Source of the DNA: RUG14199 sp964629225
Lineage (GTDB): Bacteria > Bacillota > Clostridia > Oscillospirales > CAG-272
NCBI GenBank assembly: GCA_964629225.1
Contig: CAZVQC010000013.1
Span: forward strand, 1-53,010
DNA: 53,010 nt
Direction of reading: 5' to 3'
This document shows, in pieces, positions 8,621 through 16,813 of this stretch; the first letter of the stretch is position 1; every line of letters starts with the position of its first letter. Under the pieces are notes generated by a model. That model was given only the letters and a program-made list of their open reading frames with translations, ran no database searches and had not been told where the DNA came from. The position numbers were made by a program, and so were the translations under genes.

Positions 8621-9396
8621 TGAAAAACGAGGTCTCAAGGTTCAAAGCGTCCACGGTATTCGAGGGCATGACCTCAATAAGGGCGGTAATAAAAGCTACA
8701 GACGAGGGAATATCAGACAGAAGGATATCGGAAATACTCTATGATGCCGAAAGAAGACAAACAAAAGAAAAAGAGATATCGTATCTTGAAGCCGTATCCT
8801 CCCGATACGGCTTCAAAGTACTCCCATCCTCAAAGGATGAGCTTGACTCCGTCACAGTAGGCTCCTCCCACGGAGGGATCATTGCAAAATGCACAGACAG
8901 GACCGTACCTTCGCTTACGGAGGATGAAATTGCAAAGAACGGTTTCTACGTGATGATCGAGGGGATAGAAGACCCTTATAATTTCGGCTACGCAATAAGA
9001 AGCATCTACGCCGCAGGTTGCAGCGGGATCGTTCTGACACCCAGGAACTGGATGAGTGCCGCCGGTGTGGTCTGCCGCTCCTCTGCCGGAGCATCTGAGA
9101 TGACACCGCTATTCACCGCTACTCCCGATGAAGCCGTCGATCTTTTCAAAAAGAGAGGCTACAAGGTTGCGGCGGCGGGAATAAGAGACTCCGTATCAGC
9201 TTACGATGCGGATTTGAAATACCCGATATTTCTCATCGTAGGAGGAGAAAAAAGGGGAATATCGAGAAGCACCCTCGACAGATGCGACACGGTAGTGAGG
9301 CTTGACTACGGAAGAACCTTCAATGCTTCCCTGTCCGCCGCCTCCGCCGCTTCGATTCTCTCCTATGAGATACTGAGACAAAACAGAAATAATTAA
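8620..9396 (+). CDS. TrmH/SpoU family RNA methyltransferase
   Basis: A SPOUT-class enzyme that would 2'-O-methylate a ribose in rRNA or tRNA using S-adenosylmethionine. The three SpoU motifs are visible: motif 1 EGIEDPYNFGYAIRS (near residue 110), motif 2 FLIVGGEKRGIS (near residue 205) and motif 3 LDYGRTFNASLSAASAASI near the C-terminus. The N-terminal 75 residues form a substrate-binding extension. Motif 1 has FGYAIR where the usual form is NxGAIxR, and motif 3 has FNASLS rather than SLNVSVA, so it is a divergent member and I do not assign RlmB or TrmH. The ATG overlaps the prfB stop; a GTG three bases earlier is also possible. Confidence 0.85.
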   Translation: MKNEVSRFKASTVFEGMTSIRAVIKATDEGISDRRISEILYDAERRQTKEKEISYLEAVSSRYGFKVLPSSKDELDSVTVGSSHGGIIAKCTDRTVPSLTEDEIAKNGFYVMIEGIEDPYNFGYAIRSIYAAGCSGIVLTPRNWMSAAGVVCRSSAGASEMTPLFTATPDEAVDLFKKRGYKVAAAGIRDSVSAYDADLKYPIFLIVGGEKRGISRSTLDRCDTVVRLDYGRTFNASLSAASAASILSYEILRQNRNN

Positions 9397-9409
9397 CTTA
9401 ACAGAATTG

Positions 9410-9439
9410 CCGACCGGGATAGCTTCCCGGTTGGTTTTT
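9410..9439 (+). terminator. Rho-independent terminator after the methylase gene
   Basis: Ten-base stem (9410-9419 with 9425-9434, one G-T pair), five-base loop, then TTTTT. It ends the prfB transcript. Confidence 0.9.
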
Positions 9440-9506
9440 ATTTCCGATAATAACATGCTTAATCCGGCAGATACTATTAATGAAATCAAAGCAATGAGGT
9501 GATATC

Positions 9507-9689
9507 ATGAAAAACGGAATGAATGTATTTAAGGGTGTCGTGACGGGTATCGTTATCGGAGGAGCCGCCGGAATGGTGGCAATGTCTGCACTGAAGCCGA
9601 ATAAAAAGAAAATGATCAAGAAAAAGACCGCCAATGCCATCGACACGGTGGGAGCGATAATGCAGAACATCGCAGACTACACAAGATAA
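9507..9689 (+). CDS. Small one-helix membrane protein
   Basis: A 60-residue protein with a single glycine-rich membrane helix (about residues 8-29, VVTGIVIGGAAGMVAMSAL), then a very basic stretch KPNKKKMIKKK and an amphipathic tail. It starts at ATG after a good GAGGTGAT ribosome site, so it is very likely a real gene. The overall pattern recalls the short YtxH-like family of Firmicutes, but the sequence alone does not prove this. It lies between two terminators and so is probably transcribed on its own. Function unknown. Confidence 0.7.
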   Translation: MKNGMNVFKGVVTGIVIGGAAGMVAMSALKPNKKKMIKKKTANAIDTVGAIMQNIADYTR

Positions 9690-9740
9690 AGAAAACACTT
9701 GAAACCGGCCCACGTCAAACGGTCTGTTTTACCTTCAGTG

Positions 9741-9766
9741 AAAAAAGCCCCAATGGGGCTTTTTTT
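9741..9766. terminator. Bidirectional terminator
   Basis: AAAAAAGCCCC-AAT-GGGGCTTTTTT forms a perfect stem with T-runs on both strands, between the small membrane protein gene and the convergent large secreted protein gene. Confidence 0.9.
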
Positions 9767-9852
9767 CATTTGAAGCATTCAAAACGATCTGAATGCCGTA
9801 AATTTTTAAATCAAAAAGAGGGCAGGCTCTCGCCCGCCCCAAGATAGTATCA

Positions 9853-12800
9853 TTAAAGTGAAACAATACCTGCAAGATACTGCTTAAGTTTGAGAAGGTC
9901 TCTCGTACTGATCCTATTGTCACCGTCAACGTCTGCGCAGTCAATGTAGAACATTTCGGCATCGCCCACGGTTCCGTTAAGATATCTTCTGAACAGAAGC
10001 AGGTCTCTTGTACTAACTTTGCCGTCACCGTCAACGTCGCCGAGCACGCCACTTGAGGGTTTCGCAACCTTGACGCCGCCGTTAATAACAGTGCAGTCGA
10101 TCGTGGATCCGGCTGCATTCTTGCCGATCACGCTTCCGGAAAACGAGATAGGATACGTACCAACGGTATTTCCTTCCTTCACCTTGAATTTAAGGTCCAC
10201 AAGAACTCCGGATGCTTTCATAACGTCACTGCTTGAATCAAATGATATCTTGTAGGTTCCGTTATTCGGGATAGTTCCGGCATTAAATGCCGAGCTGTCG
10301 AAAAAGCTTCCGTTTGAAACGCTGACAAGAGTGAGAACATTGCTATCATATGTTATGGTAGCTTCAAAGTGAGACAAGCCGGGATTTGACGTAACAAGAA
10401 CAGATACTATAACTTCATTGCCCGCAAGAGTTGCTTTGGTGGGGATAGTTACGGATGCATTCTTCGGAACGAGTGATCCGTACTCTCCGCCGCAGACAGT
10501 GCAGACAGCCTTGCTCTCGGTGGTGGCAGTACCGCCGGAGCAGGTACCGGTCTCAACGTGAGATGAGTTGGTGGAGCAAACACGCTTGTGGGTACCGTCA
10601 CCAACGGAGGTCCATTTGCCCCAGGCGTGATCGGCCTTCTCACCTATCTCAAACTTGTTGGTTCCCTTCGCACCGCAAGCGGTGCAGGAGTAGTAATACA
10701 TTGCTTTGTTATCGCAGGTAGCTTCCCTATAGCGGTATTTGACATCTGTATTCTGAGCAGTAAACGAATGATCTGCAAGGGAGCCGTATCCCGTTCCGCA
10801 CGTGGTGCAGACTGCTTTCGATGAGCAGGTCGCACTGCCGCCGGAGCAGGTACCGAAATCAACATGGGATGAATCGTTGGAGCATACTCTCTTGTGAGTT
10901 CCGTCACCCTGAGACGTCCAGTTACTCCAAGCGTGGTCAAGCTTCTCACCGACTTCGAAGGTATTGGTGCCCTTGGCGCCGCAAGCGGAGCAGGAGTAAT
11001 AATATGTCGCCTTGCTGCCGCAGGTGGCATTACTTGCAAGGTACTTGCTATCGGTATTCTTTGCTGTGAATGAATGGTCTCCAACGTTGCCGTATTCTTG
11101 CTTGCACTTTGTGCAGACAGCCTTTGACGTGCAAGTCGCAGTTCCACCGGAGCAGTTCTCGGTATCCTTGTGCTGGTTGTTGTTTGCGCAAACTCTGGTG
11201 TGAGTCTTTCCGTCATTGTTCTGGATCCACTGGCTCCAATCGTGGCTGGCCTTTTCACCGGATTCAAACGTAGGTCCGTTTTGAACAAACCTTGCAGAAT
11301 CACCGCAAACGGAGCAGGAATAATAGTAGATGGCACCGTGGTCACAGGTTGCCATATCCGCAAAATTGTCAAAGTTCTCGATCTTGGAATCGAACCTGCA
11401 GTCAACATAGACCGCCTTAAGAGTTGCATTTGAAGCGGGCATAGTACCGGAGTAGGTAGCGTTAGTTCCAACGCTTGTGAAGCTGCCGTTGCCGCTCTTC
11501 ATCTCCCAATGGTCAAAGTGCTTGCCAACGGGCGCCTCTGCAGCTGTATAAGTGATAGATGCGCCGGAGACGACACTGGCGGAAGTTCCTTCCGCTACGT
11601 TCTCAAGAGTAAGTGTGTATGGAGTGGGAGGAGTGAACTTAACGTATTTATTGTTTATACCGATCGATGCGAAGGTATCTTTGACAGTTGCATCGGTTTC
11701 GTTATTACCGGCCAAAACCACGTAACCGGAAGGAAGAGTTCCACTGTAAGCGGAGTTTGCGGCATAATTCGAACCCTTTAACTCCACGGTTCCTCCGGTG
11801 ATCTCGTAGCTGTTGTAGCCGTTAACGGAATACAGTGCGACCTGCTCCGTAGTCTTGAGCGATACGTTGGCTCCGGCGAATTTGATATTACTATTACCGT
11901 ATGCCGTGAGGCAGATGCCTGAAATGTTGGTATTGATCTTGCCGCCGGAGAGAGTAAGGTCACCGTTCAAATGAACGATGGCAAAATTGCTGCAGGAAGT
12001 GCTGGCGATAACGCCACCGGACATTTCGTAGTTGCCGTCGAGATACATTCCTATTCCGCTTGAGGAAAGTTGGACATTACCGCCTGTGATCTTTCCCTTG
12101 CCGCTAACGTCATTGAAGTCTATTCTGTTGTTGGAAAAACTGATATCTGCAGAGCCGGATATCTCAAGTTCACCGGATGAGGAGATTCCGACAGTGGAAG
12201 CATCTGTTTTGGTTCCGGTGATATTGATCTTACCGCCGGATATCTTCATCTTGCCGAGAGCACCGTTTGCTCCCTCATCTTTGCTCACAAGAATACCCGT
12301 TGTACTCTGCTTAATGTTGACAGTACCCGATTTTATTTCCGCAGTGGCTGCACCTGAAGCGGGAGAGATACCATAGGGGGCAGTAATGGTAATGCTGCGG
12401 TATCCGCCGGAATCATCTCTGTCAATAACGGACTTACCGGCGAGAGAGTATATGCCGGCTAAAGTTGCGCTGATAGACTGATCCATTGAGCCGCCTAAAG
12501 TGGCTACCGAATCATAACGCGAGACTTTGTTCGTGTAGATGCCGAACTGATAATTACTGATATTGAGACTCGTTTTGATCTCAGCCGTTCCTCTGCTTTG
12601 AATACCGATACTTTGGCTTGCACCGTTACCGGTCAAGTTAAGGTTTCCGCTGACAGCTTTGAATGTGGAACCTGCGTTAACGGCAATGCCGGTGGGGCCT
12701 TTCTTAACGTTCACTTCACCGTAGGTCAGCTCGCAATATGAAGTATCGCCTGCATCCATGCCGACAAAAATACCGGTATTTGTTGCATCGATATTGACGG

Positions 12801-13764
12801 TGACACGTCCCGATGACGAGCCTAAATACAGTTTTGCCGCACCTTCTACGGCGATACCGACCTCACCTTTGAGGTTGATGGTTCCGCTGCCAAGAAGCAC
12901 AGTGGGGGCGCTTGAGTTATTTTGGTCCTCTTTGTCAATATAAAGAGCGGTATATTTACCGGTAATATTAAGATCCGAACTGTTTGAACCATAGATCTCC
13001 GTCGGACCGTAGCAACGCATGCCGTATTCGGCTGAAATGGTACCCTCGACGAAACGGAAGATATTATTGTTATTATAACCTGTGGTGATTCCGTAAGATC
13101 CGGGAGCATTGCTGGTAAAATCAAACTCGGTATTGATATAATTCGTATCACCTTCATCCGAGATGATACCGCAATATAAGTTCTTAGCGGTCAGCTTGGA
13201 ATTGGTTACGTCAATCGAACCGTAGTATACGTCAAGCAAAATGGAGTGTCCGAGGTAAGACGACTGGGAATTGTCGTTCATTGTGATGTTCATATTGGAC
13301 ATCATAATGCCGCCGGTTCCCGTTGAAAGAATACCGATACGGTAGATCTCTTTTCCGCCGAGCATATCTTGGTGTTCCGTGCAATTCTTCGATGCGGAAT
13401 TGATCACAAGAGAGCTGCCTGAGTTACCGTACAAATAAACGCTATCGGTAAAATTAAAGGCTGTGTGCCAATCGGTAGAGCTCTCCAAAAGATTGATGGT
13501 GTTGGTGCCGTAGAAATCAACTCTTATACTACGTTCTGCCGTGATGACGGCATTACCGTAGGCCGAGGAGCTCAGAGTAACGTTTCTCAGCGTGAGTGTT
13601 GACGTCGACGCATCAAATGTGACCCCGTCAATAGTGGTTCTTGTCGACGTGAACTCGGCGCCGTTCACATAGACTTTGTAGCCTGTGGCAGCAAACGCAC
13701 TTTGAGGTACGATGCTAATGAGCAGGCAAAGCAGAACAAGGTAACTGATGATTCGTTTTTTCAT
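9853..13764 (-). CDS. Large secreted protein with beta-helix-like region, Cys-rich repeats, cohesin and dockerin
   Basis: A 1303-residue exported protein. Residues 1-25 are a signal peptide (MKKRIISYLVLLCLLISIVP then AFA). Residues about 30-710 are short beta-strand repeats rich in G, S, T and N, typical of right-handed parallel beta-helices. Residues about 715-790 resemble the InlB-type repeat (GKHFDHWEMKSGNGSF...TLKAVYVDC). Residues about 807-1100 hold three tandem cysteine-rich repeats. Residues about 1100-1235 look like a cohesin domain (GNEVIVSVLVTSNPGLSHFE, YDSNVLTLVSV, DLKFKV), and the last 65 form a type I dockerin with two calcium loops, GDVDGDGKVSTRDLL and ADVDGDNRISTRDLL. The ATG follows AAAGGG. 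A protein with both partner modules could bridge other proteins. Binding target is unknown. Confidence 0.88.
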   Translation of the reverse strand: MKKRIISYLVLLCLLISIVPQSAFAATGYKVYVNGAEFTSTRTTIDGVTFDASTSTLTLRNVTLSSSAYGNAVITAERSIRVDFYGTNTINLLESSTDWHTAFNFTDSVYLYGNSGSSLVINSASKNCTEHQDMLGGKEIYRIGILSTGTGGIMMSNMNITMNDNSQSSYLGHSILLDVYYGSIDVTNSKLTAKNLYCGIISDEGDTNYINTEFDFTSNAPGSYGITTGYNNNNIFRFVEGTISAEYGMRCYGPTEIYGSNSSDLNITGKYTALYIDKEDQNNSSAPTVLLGSGTINLKGEVGIAVEGAAKLYLGSSSGRVTVNIDATNTGIFVGMDAGDTSYCELTYGEVNVKKGPTGIAVNAGSTFKAVSGNLNLTGNGASQSIGIQSRGTAEIKTSLNISNYQFGIYTNKVSRYDSVATLGGSMDQSISATLAGIYSLAGKSVIDRDDSGGYRSITITAPYGISPASGAATAEIKSGTVNIKQSTTGILVSKDEGANGALGKMKISGGKINITGTKTDASTVGISSSGELEISGSADISFSNNRIDFNDVSGKGKITGGNVQLSSSGIGMYLDGNYEMSGGVIASTSCSNFAIVHLNGDLTLSGGKINTNISGICLTAYGNSNIKFAGANVSLKTTEQVALYSVNGYNSYEITGGTVELKGSNYAANSAYSGTLPSGYVVLAGNNETDATVKDTFASIGINNKYVKFTPPTPYTLTLENVAEGTSASVVSGASITYTAAEAPVGKHFDHWEMKSGNGSFTSVGTNATYSGTMPASNATLKAVYVDCRFDSKIENFDNFADMATCDHGAIYYYSCSVCGDSARFVQNGPTFESGEKASHDWSQWIQNNDGKTHTRVCANNNQHKDTENCSGGTATCTSKAVCTKCKQEYGNVGDHSFTAKNTDSKYLASNATCGSKATYYYSCSACGAKGTNTFEVGEKLDHAWSNWTSQGDGTHKRVCSNDSSHVDFGTCSGGSATCSSKAVCTTCGTGYGSLADHSFTAQNTDVKYRYREATCDNKAMYYYSCTACGAKGTNKFEIGEKADHAWGKWTSVGDGTHKRVCSTNSSHVETGTCSGGTATTESKAVCTVCGGEYGSLVPKNASVTIPTKATLAGNEVIVSVLVTSNPGLSHFEATITYDSNVLTLVSVSNGSFFDSSAFNAGTIPNNGTYKISFDSSSDVMKASGVLVDLKFKVKEGNTVGTYPISFSGSVIGKNAAGSTIDCTVINGGVKVAKPSSGVLGDVDGDGKVSTRDLLLFRRYLNGTVGDAEMFYIDCADVDGDNRISTRDLLKLKQYLAGIVSL
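10469..11346 (-). repeat. Three tandem cysteine-rich protein repeats of about 100 residues
   Basis: Within the large secreted protein, the block CxxxAxYYYSCSxCG...GEKxxH-W-W-GDGTHKRVC...CSGGTATC-SKAVCT-CG-YG-DHSF occurs three times with a spacing of about 100 residues. Cysteine pairs suggest metal binding or disulfides. The copy nearest the cohesin has lost one cysteine (TATTESKAVC). Confidence 0.8.
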
Positions 13765-13810
13765 GATTCGGCCCTTTCATTATAGATTTTTGCAGACTAT
13801 GTAAAACACC

Positions 13811-13830
13811 TTTCGGTTAAATTACCGAAA
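13811..13830 (-). terminator. Hairpin after the TetR reading frame
   Basis: A seven-base stem TTTCGGT/ACCGAAA with a six-base loop sits directly after the TAA of the original TetR frame. The T-run is weak, so it could be a poor terminator only. Confidence 0.35.
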
Positions 13831-14459
13831 TTAAGATCTGTCGTTAGCGTCACCGAGTGAGATCCCGTATTTTACGGTATAGAGTTTGATGAATCCGCGT
13901 ATGAGCCTCAACTGCTCTTTAAGGTAAAACTCGTCTCCGAAAAGGGGGGAATGTACGCTGGCTCTTACGAATGCAAATATAAGAGGCCTCAATACGTCCA
14001 CCGGGATACCAATCTTCTTTTCGAGTGCGTCGGCATATTCGGAGTATCCGAAGTTGACACCTTCAAAAAACTCCTTACCGGCATCCAGTATTTAGGATGA
14101 GCGTAGACCCGGTACATAAGGCGGTACTTTTTTCCGTGGTTCTCTGCCGTCCAATAAAGGACCTCGTCAAGAAAACGGTCAATTCCCGAAAGATCCTCCG
14201 GCGCCAGATCCATAAATTCGTCCTCAACCTTAGACCTGCAGTACGCCGTGGAATCCGTTATCAATTCGTCAAGGTTGGTAAAGTACGTGTAGAAGACCTC
14301 TATATTGCATTCGCAGTGTTTTGCAAGGCCTCGGATACTCACGCTGCTTAGTCCGTTTTCGGCAAAGCATTTGAAGCACTTCTCCATTAATTCTATCTTT
14401 ATTATTTTTATGTTCTTTTTCAAATCTTTCTTGCATAAATGCACCTTTTGATAGTACAC
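13831..14459 (-). pseudogene. TetR-family regulator with a frameshift
   Basis: The upstream frame (14459 to 13989) encodes a TetR-type helix-turn-helix (SSVSIRGLAKHCECNIEVFYTYFTNLDELI) and continues to HGKKYRLMYRVYAHPKY, then runs into an unrelated tail. Two bases on, the other frame resumes as DAGKEFFEGVNFGYSEYADAL and continues through VRASVHSPLFGDEFYLKEQLRL to a TAA at 13831-13833. Both parts align with the intact TetR protein at 52366-52956 (HPKY-REEGKKFFAGVTKRYAEYANIL...VRACVHYALFEDETYLKAQMRSL). One lost or two gained bases near 14088 therefore break the gene. There is no homopolymer at the site, which argues against simple sequencing error. The start is uncertain: the best ribosome site precedes an ATG in another frame. 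Confidence 0.82.
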
Positions 14460-14460
14460 A

Positions 14461-14655
14461 GTAATCGATTGATTATATTATAACATGTTTAACAACAAAA
14501 ATCAATAGAAAAATAAAAAAAATATTGCGGAGTGCAAATTTTTATTGTTCTTGAGATCATCAATTACGTCGCACATAACATGTGTTTGCCATGTATTTGG
14601 GTGACGATTTTTGAATATCGTCACAAATAATGTTAATGCGGTTAAGTTCACGCAT
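14461..14655. other. Intergenic stretch without a gene
   Basis: AT-rich sequence with TATAATATAAT-like elements just upstream of the broken TetR gene on the minus strand and the inverted repeat TAATC-N4-GATTA near 14463. I see no open frame with coding character. Confidence 0.5.
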
Positions 14656-14699
14656 AAATTTAACCCGTCTGCTCGGAATAGAACAGACGGGTTAAATTT
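14656..14699. terminator. Sixteen-base-pair hairpin below the surface-protein remnant
   Basis: AAATTTAACCCGTCTG (14656-14671) pairs perfectly with 14684-14699 around a 12-base loop. It sits 11 bases after the stop of the sortase-signal remnant and would have been its terminator; the flanks are T/A rich on both sides. Confidence 0.7.
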
Positions 14700-14710
14700 A
14701 TTTTATTTAC

Positions 14711-14961
14711 TTACTTTACGGAATACTTTCTCTTTTTGCCGTAAACAGCTGTGCCGATGAGTGCGCCACCGCTGACGAAGAGAAGTGCAAACCACAGTTC
14801 CATATGGCTGTTATCGCCGGTTTGAGGTGAATTGTTATCAACCACTTTTGCATTTACCGAAAAGGTCGTTGTTGCAGTACCGCTTTCTTATACGATACCA
14901 AGTGTGTGTTCGCCTACTGAAAGAGTTGCCGCATAATCAGCCATCAGTGTTTTGCATTGCG
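14711..14961 (-). pseudogene. Decayed C-terminal end of a sortase-anchored surface protein
   Basis: Read on the minus strand, 14952 to 14711 gives ADYAATLSVGEHTLGIV, an in-frame TAA, then ESGTATTTFSVNAKVVDNN, followed by SPQTGDNSHMELWFALLFVS, GGALIGTAVYG and the basic tail KKRKYSVK with a TAA at 14711-14713. This is a classic cell-wall sorting signal: an LPxTG-like motif (SPQTG), a hydrophobic span and a positive tail. The stretch before it resembles the last strands of an Ig-like surface domain. The stop codon within the domain and the lack of any start or upstream coding sequence show that this is a remnant. It has been left after loss of the rest of the gene. Confidence 0.75.
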
Positions 14962-15032
14962 GATAAATATCGATCCAATATAGAACTTTTTGCATTTGCA
15001 ATTCTCAAGTTTCACCGTTCTTAAGTGAAAAG

Positions 15033-15072
15033 ATCGGAGAGCAAGGTATTTTGTACCCGCTCTCCGATTTTT
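15033..15072. terminator. Hairpin with flanking T-runs
   Basis: ATCGGAGAGC (15033-15042) pairs with GCTCTCCGAT (15059-15068) and is followed by TTTT on the plus strand and preceded by AAAA. No plus-strand gene ends here, so it may belong to lost sequence or back up the next hairpin. Confidence 0.6.
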
Positions 15073-15093
15073 GATGACAATGTAAAATAAAGA

Positions 15094-15119
15094 AGAAAAA
15101 CGCCCGAAGGCGTTTTTCT
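15094..15119. terminator. Terminator of the YdbC-like gene
   Basis: AGAAAAACGCC-CGAA-GGCGTTTTTCT forms an 11-base stem with a stable CGAA tetraloop, 21 bases after the stop of the minus-strand gene. Confidence 0.85.
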
Positions 15120-15140
15120 CGGGATCGGTTTTCAAAGGGG

Positions 15141-15362
15141 TCAAATATCCAAGGTGTTGAGCAAATCTTTCAGACACTTGAGATCATCTTCGGTAAGAGT
15201 TATGCCCTTGCCCATGCGGTCGTGACTTTCGTCCCACGTGCGCAGGTCATAAACAGGTTCTCTGCCGTTCCAGCTAATGCGGTTGAGTTCTTTTATCCAA
15301 CCGTTATTAGGCTGAGAAACGATACCGAGATTCTCCACGATCTCGTACTTGAAATCAGGCAT
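15141..15362 (-). CDS. PC4/YdbC-like single-stranded nucleic acid binding protein
   Basis: A 73-residue protein of the YdbC family, bacterial relatives of the eukaryotic coactivator PC4 that bind single-stranded DNA or RNA. It opens MPDFKYEIVENLGIVS and contains GWIKELNRISWNGREPVYDLRTWD and MGKGITLTEDDLKCL, all typical of the family. The ATG at 15360-15362 is eight bases after AGGAG; an ATG six bases earlier is too close to that site. It stands alone between terminators and the phosphofructokinase gene. Family placement is good; the biological role in bacteria is not well established. Confidence 0.85.
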   Translation of the reverse strand: MPDFKYEIVENLGIVSQPNNGWIKELNRISWNGREPVYDLRTWDESHDRMGKGITLTEDDLKCLKDLLNTLDI

Positions 15363-15403
15363 GATCATTTCTCCTTTTGTTAAGTAGTATATTGATTCTT
15401 AGA

Positions 15404-16636
15404 TCAGTCAAAAACGAATATATCAGGAAGCCCCGCTGTGTAAGTGTGGGCAACCTCCCCGACGATAAGGGGCTTTAAGTACTCAATACAACTGTCGGTA
15501 ACGTCATTACAGTCGGCGTTTATGTATTCGTCGGGAACGCATCTCACCGCATTTGCTATGGTGGAGACGTCCTTTGCCTCAAAGGATACGGAGTATTCGC
15601 CTTCTCCTCTTACCATGGACATCATAAATCCGCTGTTACCGCTAAGTGCTTTATCTGCCGCTGCTTCACCGATGGCAAGAGACTCACCGATATCGGTGCC
15701 GGAGGCGATATGAGCCGCACAGCGCTGGGGAAGATTGAGTTCCACGGAACGCACCTTGCAACCTATCTTCTCTTTTATGAATATCTCAAGAGCTTTGCCG
15801 GTACCCGAAAGGTACTTATGACCGAAAACGTCAAGAGCTCCGCTCTGAGTGCCCTCGCCCACATAGTGTCCATCGGCGCATCTGAGCCCCTCGGACACTG
15901 CGATGACAACACCCGGATGTCTTTCAAGAGCCGCCTTCACATCCCTTAAGAAGCCGTCATGGGAAAAAGGCTTTTCGGGAAGGTAGATATGATCGGGTCT
16001 TGCACCGCCTGCCGCACCGGAGAGTGCCGCCGCTGCTGTGAGCCAACCCGCATCGCGTCCCATTATCTCCACTACCGTCACCGCCGGGATCGTGTAGACC
16101 GAGCAGTCACGGATGATCTCCTGCATTACCGTTGCGATATATTTCGCTGCCGAACCGAATCCGGGAGTATGGTCGGTGGAGGTAAGGTCATTATCTATCG
16201 TTTTAGGCACTCCCGCAACAATAAGGTCATATCCTACCTTCTTGACGTAAGCGGAGAGCTTTGCCACGGTGTCCATGGAATCGTTACCACCGATGTAGAA
16301 GAAGTAACGGATACCGTGCTTATTGAAGAGCGCAACGAGGCGCTCGAAGAATTCGGGATCTTCATCCGGTTTCGGAAGCTTCTTGCGGCAAGAACCGAGA
16401 GCCGCCGCGGGAGTTCTTGAAAGAAGCTCAAGCTTTTCGGGCTTTCCGTCAAAGTAAGAACGAAGGTCGATAAGATCCTCCCTTAAGAATCCCTCTATTC
16501 CGTTTCTCATTCCGAATATGTCCGTAACTGTCTCGGAATTCAAAAGTCCTTTGATCACACCGGCAAGTGTGGCGTTGATAGCGGCGGTGGGGCCTCCGGA
16601 CTGTCCGATCACTGCCGCGCCTTTTAAAATTTCCAT
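15404..16636 (-). CDS. pfp: Pyrophosphate-dependent 6-phosphofructokinase
   Basis: Catalyses the reversible phosphorylation of fructose 6-phosphate with PPi, linking glycolysis and gluconeogenesis. The 410-residue protein starts IGQSGGPTAAINATLAGV and has YIGGNDSMDT near residue 112, VPKTIDNDL near residue 143 and VEIMGRDAGWL near residue 190. An Asp in GGNDS (Gly in ATP enzymes) and the Lys of PKTIDND are the residues known to favour PPi over ATP. The start follows AAGGAATA. A promoter lies just upstream, divergent from spoIIA. PPi preference is inferred from these two residues. Confidence 0.93.
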   Translation of the reverse strand: MEILKGAAVIGQSGGPTAAINATLAGVIKGLLNSETVTDIFGMRNGIEGFLREDLIDLRSYFDGKPEKLELLSRTPAAALGSCRKKLPKPDEDPEFFERLVALFNKHGIRYFFYIGGNDSMDTVAKLSAYVKKVGYDLIVAGVPKTIDNDLTSTDHTPGFGSAAKYIATVMQEIIRDCSVYTIPAVTVVEIMGRDAGWLTAAAALSGAAGGARPDHIYLPEKPFSHDGFLRDVKAALERHPGVVIAVSEGLRCADGHYVGEGTQSGALDVFGHKYLSGTGKALEIFIKEKIGCKVRSVELNLPQRCAAHIASGTDIGESLAIGEAAADKALSGNSGFMMSMVRGEGEYSVSFEAKDVSTIANAVRCVPDEYINADCNDVTDSCIEYLKPLIVGEVAHTYTAGLPDIFVFD

Positions 16637-16678
16637 TTTTTATTCCTTATAATACGCACATCATTATATTATAATCTA

Positions 16679-16707
16679 AGTCTACCATACAACCTGCCCA
16701 ATGTCAA
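16679..16707 (-). promoter_or_regulatory. Sigma-A promoter of the phosphofructokinase gene
   Basis: On the minus strand TTGACA (16702-16707) and TAGACT (16679-16684) are 17 bases apart, 43 bases before the ATG. Confidence 0.7.
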
Positions 16708-16742
16708 TAACCGCGATAAAAAATATTTTTCACGAACTCACG

Positions 16743-16753
16743 TTACGACAGTA
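16743..16753 (-). promoter_or_regulatory. Possible Spo0A box upstream of spoIIA
   Basis: The minus strand reads TACTGTCGTAA, matching the 0A-box core TGTCGAA at six of seven positions. It lies 60 bases before the spoIIAA start, where Spo0A~P acts in Bacillus. I could not find a convincing sigma-H promoter beside it. Confidence 0.3.
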
Positions 16754-16813
16754 TTTTTGCATATTTTGAGATAAAATCGGCTCAAACCACGATAGGGGAA
16801 GTGAAAAACAGTA

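Noticed and set aside
10644..11471. 275-codon frame overlapping the Cys-rich repeats
   Set aside because: Alternate frame of the repeats, rich in Arg, Pro and Thr; the in-frame product is a complete secreted protein.
9853..13764. Repeated short motifs in the large secreted gene as a possible CRISPR or DNA repeat array
   Set aside because: Repeats are protein-level and diverged at the DNA level with no regular spacers.
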